Shown piece after piece: positions 1 through 8,609 of a stretch of DNA of 64,000 bases (positions within the stretch are counted from its first letter, which is position 1; each line of letters starts with the position of its first letter). This DNA is from Roseobacter sp. (GTDB taxonomy: Bacteria > Pseudomonadota > Alphaproteobacteria > Rhodobacterales > Rhodobacteraceae). The stretch lies in the NCBI GenBank assembly GCA_002731875.1, contig PCCY01000019.1, positions 1 through 64,000 of the forward strand, in the 5' to 3' direction. The translations under genes and the position numbers were made by a program. Under the pieces are notes generated by a model. The model saw only the letters and a list, made by a program, of their open reading frames with translations. It searched no databases and was not told the origin of the DNA.

Positions 1-61
1 TGACCTGAGCCCCAAGTTCCCTCCAGCTTTGGGCGGAGTCCTTGGAGTTAAATCTTTGGCG

Positions 62-901
62 TTAAGCCGCCATCTTGTCCATTGTCTTTCTCTGCAAAAA
101 TTCCATCGGTGTCAGGTTGCCCAATGCTGAATGTGGTCTGCGCCAGTTGTAATCCTCCTGCCATTCTTCAAGCGTTTCGCGGGCGTCACCCAGTGTTCCA
201 AACAACGTTTCGTTGAGACATTCGTCTCGTAGCTTGCCGTTGAAGCTTTCGATAAAGCCATTCTGCTGGGGTTTTCCAGGCGCGATGTAATGCCAATCGA
301 TACCCGTGTCTTGAACCCATTTGAGGATCGCCATACTGGTGAACTCAGTTCCGTTGTCTGAAACTATTGTCTTCGGCATGCCTCGTTCTGCGATCACCTT
401 GTCCAGTTCACGAGCAACCCGGTGTCCGGACAGCGATGTATCAGCAACCAGAACCAAGTTCTCACGACTGAAGTCATCGACGACTGCCAAGATGCGAAAC
501 CTGCGCCCGTCTGTCAGCGCGTCTGACACGAAGTCCAAGCTCCAGCGTTGGTTCGGGCCATCCGGCAGCACCATTGGCTTCCTTGTGCCCAAAGCACGCT
601 TTCGGCCACCTCTACGGCGTACCTGAAGCTTCTCTTCGACGTAAATGCGCCTGACCTTTTTGTGGTTCACGACAAAACCCTCCCGCGCAATCATCACGTG
701 GACACGACGACAACCAAACCGTCGCCGTTCTCGCGAAACCCGTTTGATAGCATCTCGCAGTTCAGCATCATCACCACGACGCGACAGATACCGCACCGAT
801 GACCGATCAACTTGCAGCACATCGCACGCCCGTCGCTGACTGACCTGATGAACTTCCATCAAGTGAACCACAGCTTTCCGCTTCGCTACGGGCGTCACCA
901 C
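62..901 (-). CDS. IS3-family transposase OrfB (DDE integrase-core domain)
   Basis: This is the catalytic part of the IS3 transposase. An N-terminal helical HTH_21-like region (about residues 1-90, with RRFGCRRVH) is followed by an rve-type integrase core. The DDE acidic residues can be seen as the Asp in WSLDFVSD, the Asp in VSDNGTEF and the Glu in [13 protein letters not shown], and the C-terminal [10 protein letters not shown] block is typical of this family. Length 279 aa is normal. The frame opens with a GTG pair and overlaps the end of orfA in the -1 frame, so the protein is probably made mainly as an OrfAB fusion by ribosomal slippage rather than from its own start. Confidence 0.95.
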   Translation of the reverse strand: MVTPVAKRKAVVHLMEVHQVSQRRACDVLQVDRSSVRYLSRRGDDAELRDAIKRVSRERRRFGCRRVHVMIAREGFVVNHKKVRRIYVEEKLQVRRRGGRKRALGTRKPMVLPDGPNQRWSLDFVSDALTDGRRFRILAVVDDFSRENLVLVADTSLSGHRVARELDKVIAERGMPKTIVSDNGTEFTSMAILKWVQDTGIDWHYIAPGKPQQNGFIESFNGKLRDECLNETLFGTLGDARETLEEWQEDYNWRRPHSALGNLTPMEFLQRKTMDKMAA

Positions 902-1158
902 TTTTTTGAATTGATGTCTCGCAGCATGGCGTTGTCCAACATCTGTTCGGCCAGTAGCTTCTTCAGCTTACCGTTCTCGTCTTCCAACGCTCGCAGCCGC
1001 TTCGCGTCAGACGGCTCCATGCCGCCGTACTTCGATTTGTATTTGTAGAACGTCGCTGAACTGATCCCATGCCGCCGACATACATCGGCAGTCTTCTCGC
1101 CAGATTCCTGTTCCTTGATCATCGCTATGATCTGTTCGTCCGTAAATCTCGCCTTCAT
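895..1158 (-). CDS. IS3-family transposase OrfA (HTH_Tnp_1)
   Basis: This 87-residue protein begins [16 protein letters not shown] and has a helix-turn-helix around residues 20-45 ([19 protein letters not shown]), followed by a leucine-rich coiled-coil stretch ([18 protein letters not shown]) that in IS3 elements mediates multimerisation. It binds the terminal inverted repeats. It is complete and ends in TGG TGA just after an A6G run, so its last codons overlap orfB. The start ATG follows a weak AG-rich leader just inside the right inverted repeat. Confidence 0.94.
   Translation of the reverse strand: MKARFTDEQIIAMIKEQESGEKTADVCRRHGISSATFYKYKSKYGGMEPSDAKRLRALEDENGKLKKLLAEQMLDNAMLRDINSKKW
901..907 (-). 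promoter_or_regulatory. Programmed -1 frameshift heptamer (A AAA AAG) in the IS
   Basis: Read on the minus strand, the last codons of orfA are TCA AAA AAG TGG TGA, so the slippery heptamer A-AAA-AAG is in the correct phase (X-XXY-YYZ). A -1 slip leads directly into the orfB frame, giving ...KKVVTPVA. This is the standard way IS3 elements make OrfAB. I did not establish a downstream stimulatory structure. Confidence 0.85.
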
Positions 1159-1392
1159 TTGTCCGTCCTTTTGTTGGGCGGACTCTACACAAATTTGGAG
1201 GAGTTTTAGGGGCTCAGGTCAATAGATCAAAAACTAATTAACGCATTCTCTACTTATCAAAGTCGTAAGGGTGTGTATCAATTAAACGTCAAATTAATGA
1301 CACCGCGTGCACTTTGTTCGATTTTGAAAATGTCTCCGATTAATATTCCTGTTTGATGATGCCCGTCGATGCTAACGCATCCCCGCAGCCTC

Positions 1393-1431
1393 AAACTGTC
1401 CCTCGGACAGTTTACAAGACGGCCTTCGGCC
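1393..1431. other. Tandem short hairpins between the IS and the next gene
   Basis: A perfect 9-bp inverted repeat, AAACTGTCC and GGACAGTTT around a 3-base loop, is followed eight bases later by GGCC-TTC-GGCC. The DNA on the IS side (about 1222-1370) is AT-rich and holds no gene. No T-run follows either stem, so this is not a classic intrinsic terminator. It may be a leftover 3' structure of a gene displaced by the IS, or a local repeat. Confidence 0.5.
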
Positions 1432-1510
1432 CGAGGTCGGGCGCGCCCCTTACCTCTTCCCTCGCAAAATACCGCTTGATCACCACCCCGCTTTCACCCA
1501 ACGTTTCGGT

Positions 1511-2191
1511 ATGATCCGTACCCTCACCCTTTTGCTGTTCCTCGCCTCTTGTGGGCGCCCGTTAACCGAGAATGAGCAGGCATTCGCCCGCACCATCATG
1601 GGCGAAACCCTGAACGTACGCCAAGCGCGGCTGCATAATGGGTCGCCTTCGCGGGGGGTGACGATGACGCGTCAGGCGCGGCCGCGCACCACCTGTCGCG
1701 AACGGATCCTGCCGCCTGAAAAGGTCGGCGAAGTCATCACCACCAAGCCCGCCGCCATCGCGCTTTGGAATACTGTGTTGTTCGACAAGGACTGGTATCT
1801 CGACGATTATCTGCCCGATTATCCCGACCGGATCGGATTGATCGCCGCGATGATATTCAGCCACGAGCTGACCCATGTTTGGCAATGGCAAAACCGGGCG
1901 ACCACCGGCTATAGCCCCCTGCGCGCGGCGTTTGAACACACCGGCGGGGTTGATCCGTATTTGTTCGATCTCGACTCTGATCCCAAGTTCAGCGATTTCG
2001 CCTATGAACAACAAGGCTCCATAGTCGAGGAATTCGTCTGTTGCCGCGCACTTGCGCCGCAAGCGCCCCGGACCCAGCGTCTGCGCGCGTTGATCAGCCA
2101 GGTCATGCCCGTGGCCGAGCTGCCGCAAAATCGCACATACGAGGTAAAGATGCCTTGGAGCGGCGTTGATCTGAACGGCATCTGCGGGTGA
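1511..2191 (+). CDS. Putative lipoprotein with HExxH metallopeptidase-like motif
   Basis: The product is 226 aa. It starts with a short hydrophobic leader and a lipobox-like LFLASC (Cys14), so it is probably exported and lipidated. A zinc-protease-type HELTH motif (His118, Glu119, His122) sits in SHELTHVWQWQ, a context seen in small basal zincin-like proteins often called DUF4157-like. A possible third ligand is the Glu in SIVEEFVCC downstream, but this is inferred. No family name is certain. The gene stands alone; no clear Shine-Dalgarno precedes the ATG. It lies directly beside an IS but its codon use looks like the rest of the window. Confidence 0.7.
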   Translation: MIRTLTLLLFLASCGRPLTENEQAFARTIMGETLNVRQARLHNGSPSRGVTMTRQARPRTTCRERILPPEKVGEVITTKPAAIALWNTVLFDKDWYLDDYLPDYPDRIGLIAAMIFSHELTHVWQWQNRATTGYSPLRAAFEHTGGVDPYLFDLDSDPKFSDFAYEQQGSIVEEFVCCRALAPQAPRTQRLRALISQVMPVAELPQNRTYEVKMPWSGVDLNGICG

Positions 2192-2298
2192 GCGTTGCCC
2201 CGCCCCGGCTTTGGGGGACGCGCCTAAACGATCGGCTCCGGTTGCGGCGTAGCGGTGATTTGCATTGCTGGTACGGCGTGATGCGCAGGCACAGCCGA

Positions 2299-2967
2299 TC
2301 AGCCGCCGTCGCGCAGCGGGTTCGTCAGAACAAACGAAATGACATCGTCGTTCAACGGGTTATCGACACCTGGCAAGGAGATCGTCAAACCGGTGCTCAA
2401 TGACACTTTCAGCGATCCCTCAGACACCGTCTGATGCGTGACGAACGTGTTCTCGTCATCGGTTTCGACAACCAGCGCGTCGTGTTCGACGTTATAATCT
2501 TCTATCGTCACGTTCCCTTGCGCATCTGCTGTCGCAATGAAGGTGTCCGCGCCTTCGCCACCCGTGCCCGTGTCTTCGGAGCCGAGGTACAAGAGGTCGT
2601 CGCCGTCTTCTCCGAATAACTGATCGGGCATGTCGTCGTCAGCAGAGCCCGCCTCACTGCCTGAAAGCACATCGTCCCCGTCGCCGCCCTCTATGATGTC
2701 AGCCCCCGAGCTCCCGTTCAGGATGTCGTCATCGTCGCTTCCCGAAACGGACTCGCTGTCGCTTAGCCCGTCATTCAAGCTCTCTGCCTCGAGTTCTGCG
2801 GCGAATTCTGACAAGGTCGTTCCATTGCTGTCGACAAACTGGTCTTCGTCGCCTATCCGCATCGAATCATCTTCAGGCATGTCTGTGTCGTCGTTCCCGC
2901 TAAACGGGTCGAATACGGCAACCATCGAACCAAAGGCTGCGAAAAGAAGTAATAAAAGAGGTGACAT
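2299..2967 (-). CDS. Small acidic RTX-like calcium-binding protein
   Basis: The first 20 or so residues form a hydrophobic segment (MSPLLLLLFAAFGSMVAVF), which may be a membrane anchor or signal. A very acidic linker follows, then nonapeptide-type repeats of the GGxGxD kind (NGSSGADIIEGGDGDDVLSG, later LFGEDGDDLLYLG and GGEGADTF), as in hemolysin-type calcium-binding proteins. The rest is a beta-rich tail. About 222 aa. I chose the internal ATG because ACAGGA lies 7 bases before it; an upstream ATG at 3006 would add 13 polar residues. Unlike large RTX exoproteins, it has few repeats. Function unknown. Confidence 0.72.
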   Translation of the reverse strand: MSPLLLLLFAAFGSMVAVFDPFSGNDDTDMPEDDSMRIGDEDQFVDSNGTTLSEFAAELEAESLNDGLSDSESVSGSDDDDILNGSSGADIIEGGDGDDVLSGSEAGSADDDMPDQLFGEDGDDLLYLGSEDTGTGGEGADTFIATADAQGNVTIEDYNVEHDALVVETDDENTFVTHQTVSEGSLKVSLSTGLTISLPGVDNPLNDDVISFVLTNPLRDGG

Positions 2968-3094
2968 ATCAATATCCTGTTCGGAATCGGTATGCTGATT
3001 CAGCATGTCACCTTTTGGGTGAACATGTGATATAAATAAGGCGTTTACCCTGCTTTTGTGTCACCAATGGGCGTTTTTCAACCAGCGAATGGGT

Positions 3095-3778
3095 TCAAAT
3101 GGCGACCAGGCGACCACTGTCCAACCTTATTTGCCGATCCATACGCGATGCCAGTTCAAGATTATGCGTGGCAATCACCGCCGACAGGCCGGTCCCACGC
3201 ACCAGCGCCATCAACGCGGCAAAGACCTGATCAGACGTCGCAGGGTCAAGGTTACCCGTAGGTTCGTCGGCCAGCAGCAATCTGGGTGCATTGGCAAGCG
3301 CCCGGCAAAAAGCGACACGTTGCTGCTCGCCCCCCGACAGGGCTGCGGGACGGTGATCTGCGCGATGACCGATGCCGACCTCGTCCAACAATGACAGGGC
3401 GCGGCTGCGCGCATCCGCTTGCGATACGCCGTTGGCAAGCTGGGGCAGAACGATGTTCTCAAGTGCGGAAAATTCGGGCAGAAGGTGATGAAACTGGTAG
3501 ATGAACCCGACATCACGCCGCCGCACTCCGGTACGCTTGCGGTCCGATTCACCGGTCATGTCCGTCCCGGCGATTTCAACGATGCCGTTATCCGGCGTGT
3601 CCAGCAACCCCGCGATGTGCAGCAGTGTGGATTTTCCTGCACCCGATGGGGCGACCAGGGCGACGACCTCGCCCGAGGCGACGGTCAGGTCGATGCCGCG
3701 CAATACGTTTACCTGGTTGGGCAATCCGGGGTTGTAGGATTTGTCGATGCCGGCAAGGCGCAACACGGGGTCATTCAT
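3095..3778 (-). CDS. lolD: Lipoprotein-releasing system ATP-binding protein LolD
   Basis: This is the ABC ATPase (227 aa) that powers extraction of outer-membrane lipoproteins from the inner membrane together with the LolC/E-type permease encoded just upstream. Visible motifs are Walker [10 protein letters not shown], the Q-loop in [19 protein letters not shown] (a Lol/MacB-type signature), the ABC signature [11 protein letters not shown], Walker [10 protein letters not shown] and the H-loop ATHN. The first Walker A glycine is replaced by alanine, which I believe is tolerated in alphaproteobacterial LolD. The start overlaps the end of the permease gene by 8 bp, indicating one transcript and translational coupling. 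Confidence 0.95.
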   Translation of the reverse strand: MNDPVLRLAGIDKSYNPGLPNQVNVLRGIDLTVASGEVVALVAPSGAGKSTLLHIAGLLDTPDNGIVEIAGTDMTGESDRKRTGVRRRDVGFIYQFHHLLPEFSALENIVLPQLANGVSQADARSRALSLLDEVGIGHRADHRPAALSGGEQQRVAFCRALANAPRLLLADEPTGNLDPATSDQVFAALMALVRGTGLSAVIATHNLELASRMDRQIRLDSGRLVAI

Positions 3779-5090
3779 AGCGCAGCGCCTCTACCGGGTT
3801 CATCCGAGCGGCACGACGCGCGGGAAATATGGTCACCACAAACGAGAGACCCAAGGAAAGCCCCACCGCCGACAGAACGTCACCGAGCTGAAGCTTGGCG
3901 GGAAGAAAATAGATGCCCCTGATCGACGCATCCCAAGCGGTTCCCCCGGAAAGCCAGTTCACAACGCCGAATATCTGGTCGACATACAGCGCGAAAAGAC
4001 TGCCCAAAATCACCCCCATCACCGTTCCAATGATGCCTGTGAAGGCCCCGCAGATGAAAAAGACCCTCAGGACCGATCCCTCGCTCAACCCCATCGTGCG
4101 CAAAATACCTATATCGCGGCCCTTGTTCTTGACCAGCATGATTAGCCCCGACACGATGTTCATTGCAGCGATCAGCACCAGAATGCTGAGGATTACGAAC
4201 ATCACCCGATCCTCGATATCAAGAGCATCCAAGAATGACCCGGACGCATCTCGCCATGTCCAGATCATACCGCGGTCACCGGCAGCCGAGAGCAACGGCA
4301 TGGTCAGCGCATCGACGTTGTCGGGGTTCTCGACCATGACTTCAAGCTCGTCAGCGACGCCCTCGCGATTGAAGAACGATTGCGCTTCAGCCAGCGGCAG
4401 ATAGGCCCGGGTACGGTCGATATCATAGCGCCCGGCGCTGAAGATATACACCACGTCATAGGCATTCACCCGCGGGCTGGTTCCGAATGCTGTCTTGACG
4501 CCGTTCGGAGAGATCAGCTTGATCTTGTCGCCCACACCGACGCGCAACGCCTGTGCCACACCGGAACCGATCGCAATGCCTTGGTCAAAATCGGCAAGGT
4601 CACCTTCGGCGGTTTCCGGGTTGGCGATGCGTGGAAGTTTCGCAAGATCGGCACCCTCGATCCCGTACACTTCGATGCCCGCGTTCGCCTGGCCCTTGTT
4701 CGCCATAACCTGCCCGCGCACCAACGGGGCTACGTGGGTGACGCCGGGAACTTGGGCGACCCGCGCGGCCATTTCGGTATAATCCGCGATCCCGGTCTGG
4801 GTAACGCCGTTGTCGTCCACGGCCGCCATGTTGTACACGGTCACATGGGCATTCGCCCCCAGGATCGTATCGACGAATTCAGCTCGAAACCCCGACCGGA
4901 CCGCCAAAGTAGCGATGAGCGCAAACACGGCCAGCGTGATGCCGATCAGACTGATCCACGTCATGACGCTGACACCGCCTTCGGCACGTCGCGCCCGAAG
5001 ATATCGCCATGCGATCATCCATTCGAATGGGGCAAAGGGTGGTGTCTTGGAAACTGGGTTGGCCAAAGGGGGTCTCCGGGCAAGGATCAA
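3771..5090 (-). CDS. Lipoprotein-releasing ABC transporter permease (LolC/LolE family)
   Basis: The 439-aa protein has the LolC/E layout: a conserved cytoplasmic N-terminus ([14 protein letters not shown]), one TM helix ([18 protein letters not shown]), a large periplasmic MacB-PCD domain of about 220 residues, then three C-terminal TM helices ending in [18 protein letters not shown], the coupling region of the FtsX family. Alphaproteobacteria generally have a single LolC/E-type subunit, probably acting as a homodimer, so I leave the symbol blank. It is followed with an 8-bp overlap by lolD. The start may lie a few codons further in, because the first 15 residues are poorly conserved in kind. 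Confidence 0.93.
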   Translation of the reverse strand: MILARRPPLANPVSKTPPFAPFEWMIAWRYLRARRAEGGVSVMTWISLIGITLAVFALIATLAVRSGFRAEFVDTILGANAHVTVYNMAAVDDNGVTQTGIADYTEMAARVAQVPGVTHVAPLVRGQVMANKGQANAGIEVYGIEGADLAKLPRIANPETAEGDLADFDQGIAIGSGVAQALRVGVGDKIKLISPNGVKTAFGTSPRVNAYDVVYIFSAGRYDIDRTRAYLPLAEAQSFFNREGVADELEVMVENPDNVDALTMPLLSAAGDRGMIWTWRDASGSFLDALDIEDRVMFVILSILVLIAAMNIVSGLIMLVKNKGRDIGILRTMGLSEGSVLRVFFICGAFTGIIGTVMGVILGSLFALYVDQIFGVVNWLSGGTAWDASIRGIYFLPAKLQLGDVLSAVGLSLGLSFVVTIFPARRAARMNPVEALRYE

Positions 5091-5180
5091 TCGGGCGCAA
5101 CCTGCTGGTTTAGCCGCATAGGGTCAAGCTGCGAGTGATGAGCAAGGGTCGGTATAGGTTAAAGTCAGCGGGTGCGGATA

Positions 5181-5696
5181 TCAATCGTGCGACGGAAGTT
5201 GCGTTCGGTGCCTGCGCCGTTTGAAAGGCTGCGCCAATACCCCTAGCAGGATGCCCACCCCTAATGCACCGATCACGAACCCAAATCCCGCAAATACCGC
5301 CCCGGCAAACCCAAGCGGCACCGCAGGCTGGAAAGCCCCCCATGCGGCCTTGGCTATCTGCGGGTCGTTCATGCGCGGCAGATAATACGCGCGCATGAAC
5401 GGTCCCTGCCCCTCTAGCTTGTGCAGCGTATCGCGCAGCGTTTCATAGCGCGTGAATGTCGCTGACATGTCCATGCGACGGCGCTCCATGAAGGGGCTTC
5501 CGGTCATTTGGGCCAACGCCTCTGCGCGTGACATGCCCACGGCCTGGGCGCTGGCGTCGAAATCAGCGGTGACCTCGTGCAAGGCATCGACCGCCCCGCC
5601 CAGCCTTTGCAGATACTGCTGCGAATACTCGGGGAACTGCGATGCCAGGACCGCCCCGGTGATTCCGCCAGCAAATGTCAGCGCGCGAAGGATCAT
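5181..5696 (-). CDS. DUF2937 family membrane protein
   Basis: The 171-aa protein has an N-terminal hydrophobic segment (LRALTFAGGITGAVLASQFP), a helical charged middle (QQYLQRLGGAVDALHEVTADFD) and two closely spaced hydrophobic segments near the C-terminus (AVPLGFAGAVFAGFGFVIGALGVGILLGVL) before a basic tail. This pattern matches DUF2937, proteins of unknown function common in Rhodobacterales. It lies between proS and the lol genes on the same strand and may be co-transcribed with them. No catalytic motif is visible. Confidence 0.8.
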   Translation of the reverse strand: MILRALTFAGGITGAVLASQFPEYSQQYLQRLGGAVDALHEVTADFDASAQAVGMSRAEALAQMTGSPFMERRRMDMSATFTRYETLRDTLHKLEGQGPFMRAYYLPRMNDPQIAKAAWGAFQPAVPLGFAGAVFAGFGFVIGALGVGILLGVLAQPFKRRRHRTQLPSHD

Positions 5697-5759
5697 AGGA
5701 ACCAGGCATAAGTCGAGCCAGCCGTCATCGTTCCCATCTCTCGACCCTCCGTGTTGCGT

Positions 5760-7100
5760 TTAGACGATACCGCGATAAATCCCGGCCAACCTTTCGACGG
5801 CTGTCTCAGGCGCCATCTCCTCGCTTTCGCCGGTCCGCCGCGAGGTCAATTCAACCACACCGTTTTTCAACCCGCGCGGGCCAACCGTGATACGCCACGG
5901 AAGGCCGATCAGATCCATCGTGGCAAACTTGCCGCCCGCCCGTTCATCCCGATCGTCATAAAGCGGATCAAGACCCAACGCCTTTAGGCTGTCATACAAG
6001 GCGTCGCACGCACCGTTCGCCTGATCGTCGCCTTGCTTGAGGTTGACGATCCCGACGTGAAATGGCGTGACGCCTTCCGGCCAGATGATGCCTTTGTCGT
6101 CGTGGCTTGCCTCAATGATGGCCCCGACCAAACGGCTGACCCCGATCCCGTGTGAACCCATGTGCACCGGCACAGGTTTGCCATCGGGGCCCTGCACGGT
6201 AGCCCCCATAGGCTCGGAATATTTGGTGCCGAAATAGAAAATTTGCCCAACTTCGATGCCACGGGCCGTGCGGCGTCGGTCTTCCGGGATTTCCTCGAAC
6301 AAGGCGGCATCATGAGTTTCATCGGTCCGCGCGTACCGCGAGGTGAACTCCTCGAGCACCGACTGGCACTGTTCAATCGAATCGTAGTCAATCTCGCGGT
6401 CACCGAAATTCAGTTCAGTGATCTGGCTGTCATAGAACACTTCTGATTCTCCGGTTTCGGCCAGCACCAGAAATTCGTGCGTATCATCGCCGCCGATGGG
6501 CCCGGAGTCGGCGCGCATCGGGATGGCTTGCAGCCCCATGCGTTCATAACTGCGCAAATAGCTGACCAAGTGGCGATTGTAGGCGTGCAATGCGTCCTCT
6601 TTTGTCAAATCAAAGTTGTACCCATCTTTCATCAGAAACTCGCGCCCCCGCATCACCCCAAACCGAGGACGGACTTCATCGCGGAATTTCCACTGGATGT
6701 GATACAGGGTCAGCGGCAGATCCTTGTATGATCCGACGTGGCTGCGAAAGATGTCGGTGATCATCTCTTCGTTAGTCGGACCATACAGCATGTCCCGGTC
6801 CTGACGGTCCTTGATGCGCAGCATCTCAGGACCATACGCATCATATCGCCCCGATTCCTTCCAAAGATCGGCGGATTGAAGCGTTGGCATGAGCATGGGA
6901 ATGTGCCCGGCGCGCTGCTGTTCTTCGTGCACGATGTTCTCGATTTTACGCAGCACCTTGAAGCCCAACGGCAACCAGGAATAAATCCCCGCCGCCGATT
7001 GTTTGATCATGCCCGCCCGCAACATCAACCGGTGGCTGACAATCTGCGCTTCGGACGGGTTTTCCTTGAGCACAGGCAAAAAATAACGGGACAGACGCAT
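5760..7100 (-). CDS. proS: Prolyl-tRNA synthetase
   Basis: This is a class II aminoacyl-tRNA synthetase that charges tRNA-Pro. The protein (446 aa) is the short form common in alphaproteobacteria, without the large INS editing domain. Class II motifs are visible: motif 1 near [23 protein letters not shown], motif 2 in [26 protein letters not shown] (written in overlapping parts: [10 protein letters not shown] and REFLMKD), and motif 3 in [18 protein letters not shown]-terminal anticodon-binding domain begins near [12 protein letters not shown]. It starts with [10 protein letters not shown], preceded by GAGAGGAT. Essential housekeeping gene. Confidence 0.97.
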   Translation of the reverse strand: MRLSRYFLPVLKENPSEAQIVSHRLMLRAGMIKQSAAGIYSWLPLGFKVLRKIENIVHEEQQRAGHIPMLMPTLQSADLWKESGRYDAYGPEMLRIKDRQDRDMLYGPTNEEMITDIFRSHVGSYKDLPLTLYHIQWKFRDEVRPRFGVMRGREFLMKDGYNFDLTKEDALHAYNRHLVSYLRSYERMGLQAIPMRADSGPIGGDDTHEFLVLAETGESEVFYDSQITELNFGDREIDYDSIEQCQSVLEEFTSRYARTDETHDAALFEEIPEDRRRTARGIEVGQIFYFGTKYSEPMGATVQGPDGKPVPVHMGSHGIGVSRLVGAIIEASHDDKGIIWPEGVTPFHVGIVNLKQGDDQANGACDALYDSLKALGLDPLYDDRDERAGGKFATMDLIGLPWRITVGPRGLKNGVVELTSRRTGESEEMAPETAVERLAGIYRGIV

Positions 7101-7231
7101 GATGATCCTCTCAGACTGAATTCAGACCTGATTATGCCAAACCCATGAGGGAAACAATCACCAAGACCCGAGATACTTGGCTGACCAGACGGCTTGGGTC
7201 ATCCGTGTGCGTTGTCGGAACGCCGCGTTTG

Positions 7232-8485
7232 CTATTCGGACGTGGGGAGTGTCGCGGTACGCATCGCCAGTTCCAGCGCCACCTGCGTTGCCTTTGCCAT
7301 GTCCTGCACCGAAATCCATTCCAGCGGGCCGTGTATCTCCTGCATGCCGGTGAAGATGTTCGGGCATGGAATGCCCATCTCCGTCAGGCGCGACCCGTCG
7401 GTACCACCACGAATGGCAACCGATACCGGGTCCATCCCTCCTGCCCGGACCGCATCGCGCGCCAGTTCCACCGGCGTCATATCGTTTTCCAGCCAATACC
7501 GCATGTTGCGGTATTGTGGCGTGATCTCACAACGTATTCCTGCCCGTGGTTCCGATGCCTGCACCGCCGCGCATACCTTGCGCAGCAGATCACCCTTGGC
7601 CGCCAGCCCATCACGCTCAAAGTCACGCAGGATGAATTTGATTTCAGCCTCTGACGACCCACCCTTGATTGTCGTGGCGTGAATGAACCCCTCACGCCCG
7701 TCTGTGGTCTCGGGCGTCATCGTGGCATGCGGCAAGGTCATCAATATCTTCGCTGCCAGATGCAGCGCGTTCACCATCTTTTCCTTGGCCCAGCCCGGAT
7801 GCGCCGAAACTCCGGTTATCGTCACGACGGCCCCGTCCGCAGAAAAACTCTCGTATTCAATCTCGCCGGGCTTGGACCCATCAAATGTATAGGCGAAGTC
7901 ACAACCTAAATCAGCCGGCAGGCGCGGATCGACGCCGCGCCCGATTTCCTCGTCCGGAGTAAAGGCAAGACGCACCGCCCCGTGGGGAATCTGAGGGTTT
8001 TCCAACAGATGCCTCGCGGCGGTCATGATGATCGCGACACCTGCTTTGTCGTCAGCTCCCAATAGCGTGGTGCCGCTGGCCGTTATGATATCTTCGCCCA
8101 GCTTTTGCGCCAAATAGGGCGAATTGGCGGGTGACAGCTTCAGGTCGGGGGCATCGGCAAATGTGATATCGCCACCGTTATAGCCTCGATGCACCACCGG
8201 CTTGACCCCCGTGGCATTGTATTGCGGGGCGGTGTCGACATGGGCACACCATCCCATCACGGTTTTTCCTTCGGCGGTCGCGGGCACTGTCGCAAGCACG
8301 ACGCCATAGTCGGTCAACGTCACGTCCACCGCCCCCATGGCGTTCAACTCCGATACCAGCAACCGCGACATTTCCAGCTGGACACCAGTGCTCGGGCGCT
8401 GTGCGCTGGCCTCGTCGCTCTGGCTGTCGATCGCGGCGTACCGCACCAGCCGCTCTTCCAATTCTCGATCAAAGTCACTACGCAT
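7232..8485 (-). CDS. pepT: Peptidase T (tripeptide aminopeptidase, M20 family)
   Basis: PepT removes the N-terminal residue from tripeptides in the cytoplasm. The 417-aa product shows the M20 metal-site motifs: HVDTAPQYN, TTLLGADDKAG, TPDEEIGRG, and a C-terminal GGTDGSRLTEMGIPCPNIFTG (seen as GGTDGS and PNIFTG). Length and motif spacing fit the family. I chose the ATG at MRSDFDRELE because GGGAG lies 7 bases upstream; a longer frame back to 8566 lacks family-like sequence. It is divergent from the FAD oxidoreductase gene, the two starts being about 125 bp apart. Confidence 0.95.
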   Translation of the reverse strand: MRSDFDRELEERLVRYAAIDSQSDEASAQRPSTGVQLEMSRLLVSELNAMGAVDVTLTDYGVVLATVPATAEGKTVMGWCAHVDTAPQYNATGVKPVVHRGYNGGDITFADAPDLKLSPANSPYLAQKLGEDIITASGTTLLGADDKAGVAIIMTAARHLLENPQIPHGAVRLAFTPDEEIGRGVDPRLPADLGCDFAYTFDGSKPGEIEYESFSADGAVVTITGVSAHPGWAKEKMVNALHLAAKILMTLPHATMTPETTDGREGFIHATTIKGGSSEAEIKFILRDFERDGLAAKGDLLRKVCAAVQASEPRAGIRCEITPQYRNMRYWLENDMTPVELARDAVRAGGMDPVSVAIRGGTDGSRLTEMGIPCPNIFTGMQEIHGPLEWISVQDMAKATQVALELAMRTATLPTSE

Positions 8486-8609
8486 TTTCAGACTCCCATT
8501 GACCCTGCAAAAGACTGCCTGGCCGGTCGCGTTGTCAAGCGGGGTAGTCCTTGATTGACCGATCAATTATCCGCTACCCTGCAAGCCGCCACACGATCGG
8601 AGCCCCCCC

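Larger units (their letters stand above)
1..1221 (-). mobile_element. Complete IS3-family insertion sequence, IS407 group
   Basis: The two ends are inverted repeats: the left end reads TGACCTGAGCCCC and the right end (bases 1209-1221) is its exact reverse complement, with weaker matching continuing inward. Between them lie orfA and orfB in the arrangement typical of IS3 elements, both on the minus strand. The TGA-CTG--CCCC type end and the length of about 1.2 kb fit the IS407 group of IS3. Both genes look intact, so the copy may be active. The target duplication cannot be checked because the window starts on the first base of the element; only the right flank is visible. Confidence 0.93.

Noticed and set aside
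8549-8572. ATTGA-CCGA-TCAAT palindrome between pepT and the FAD oxidoreductase gene
   Set aside because: Arms of only five bases in a short divergent gap; too weak to call an operator, no regulator gene is next to it.
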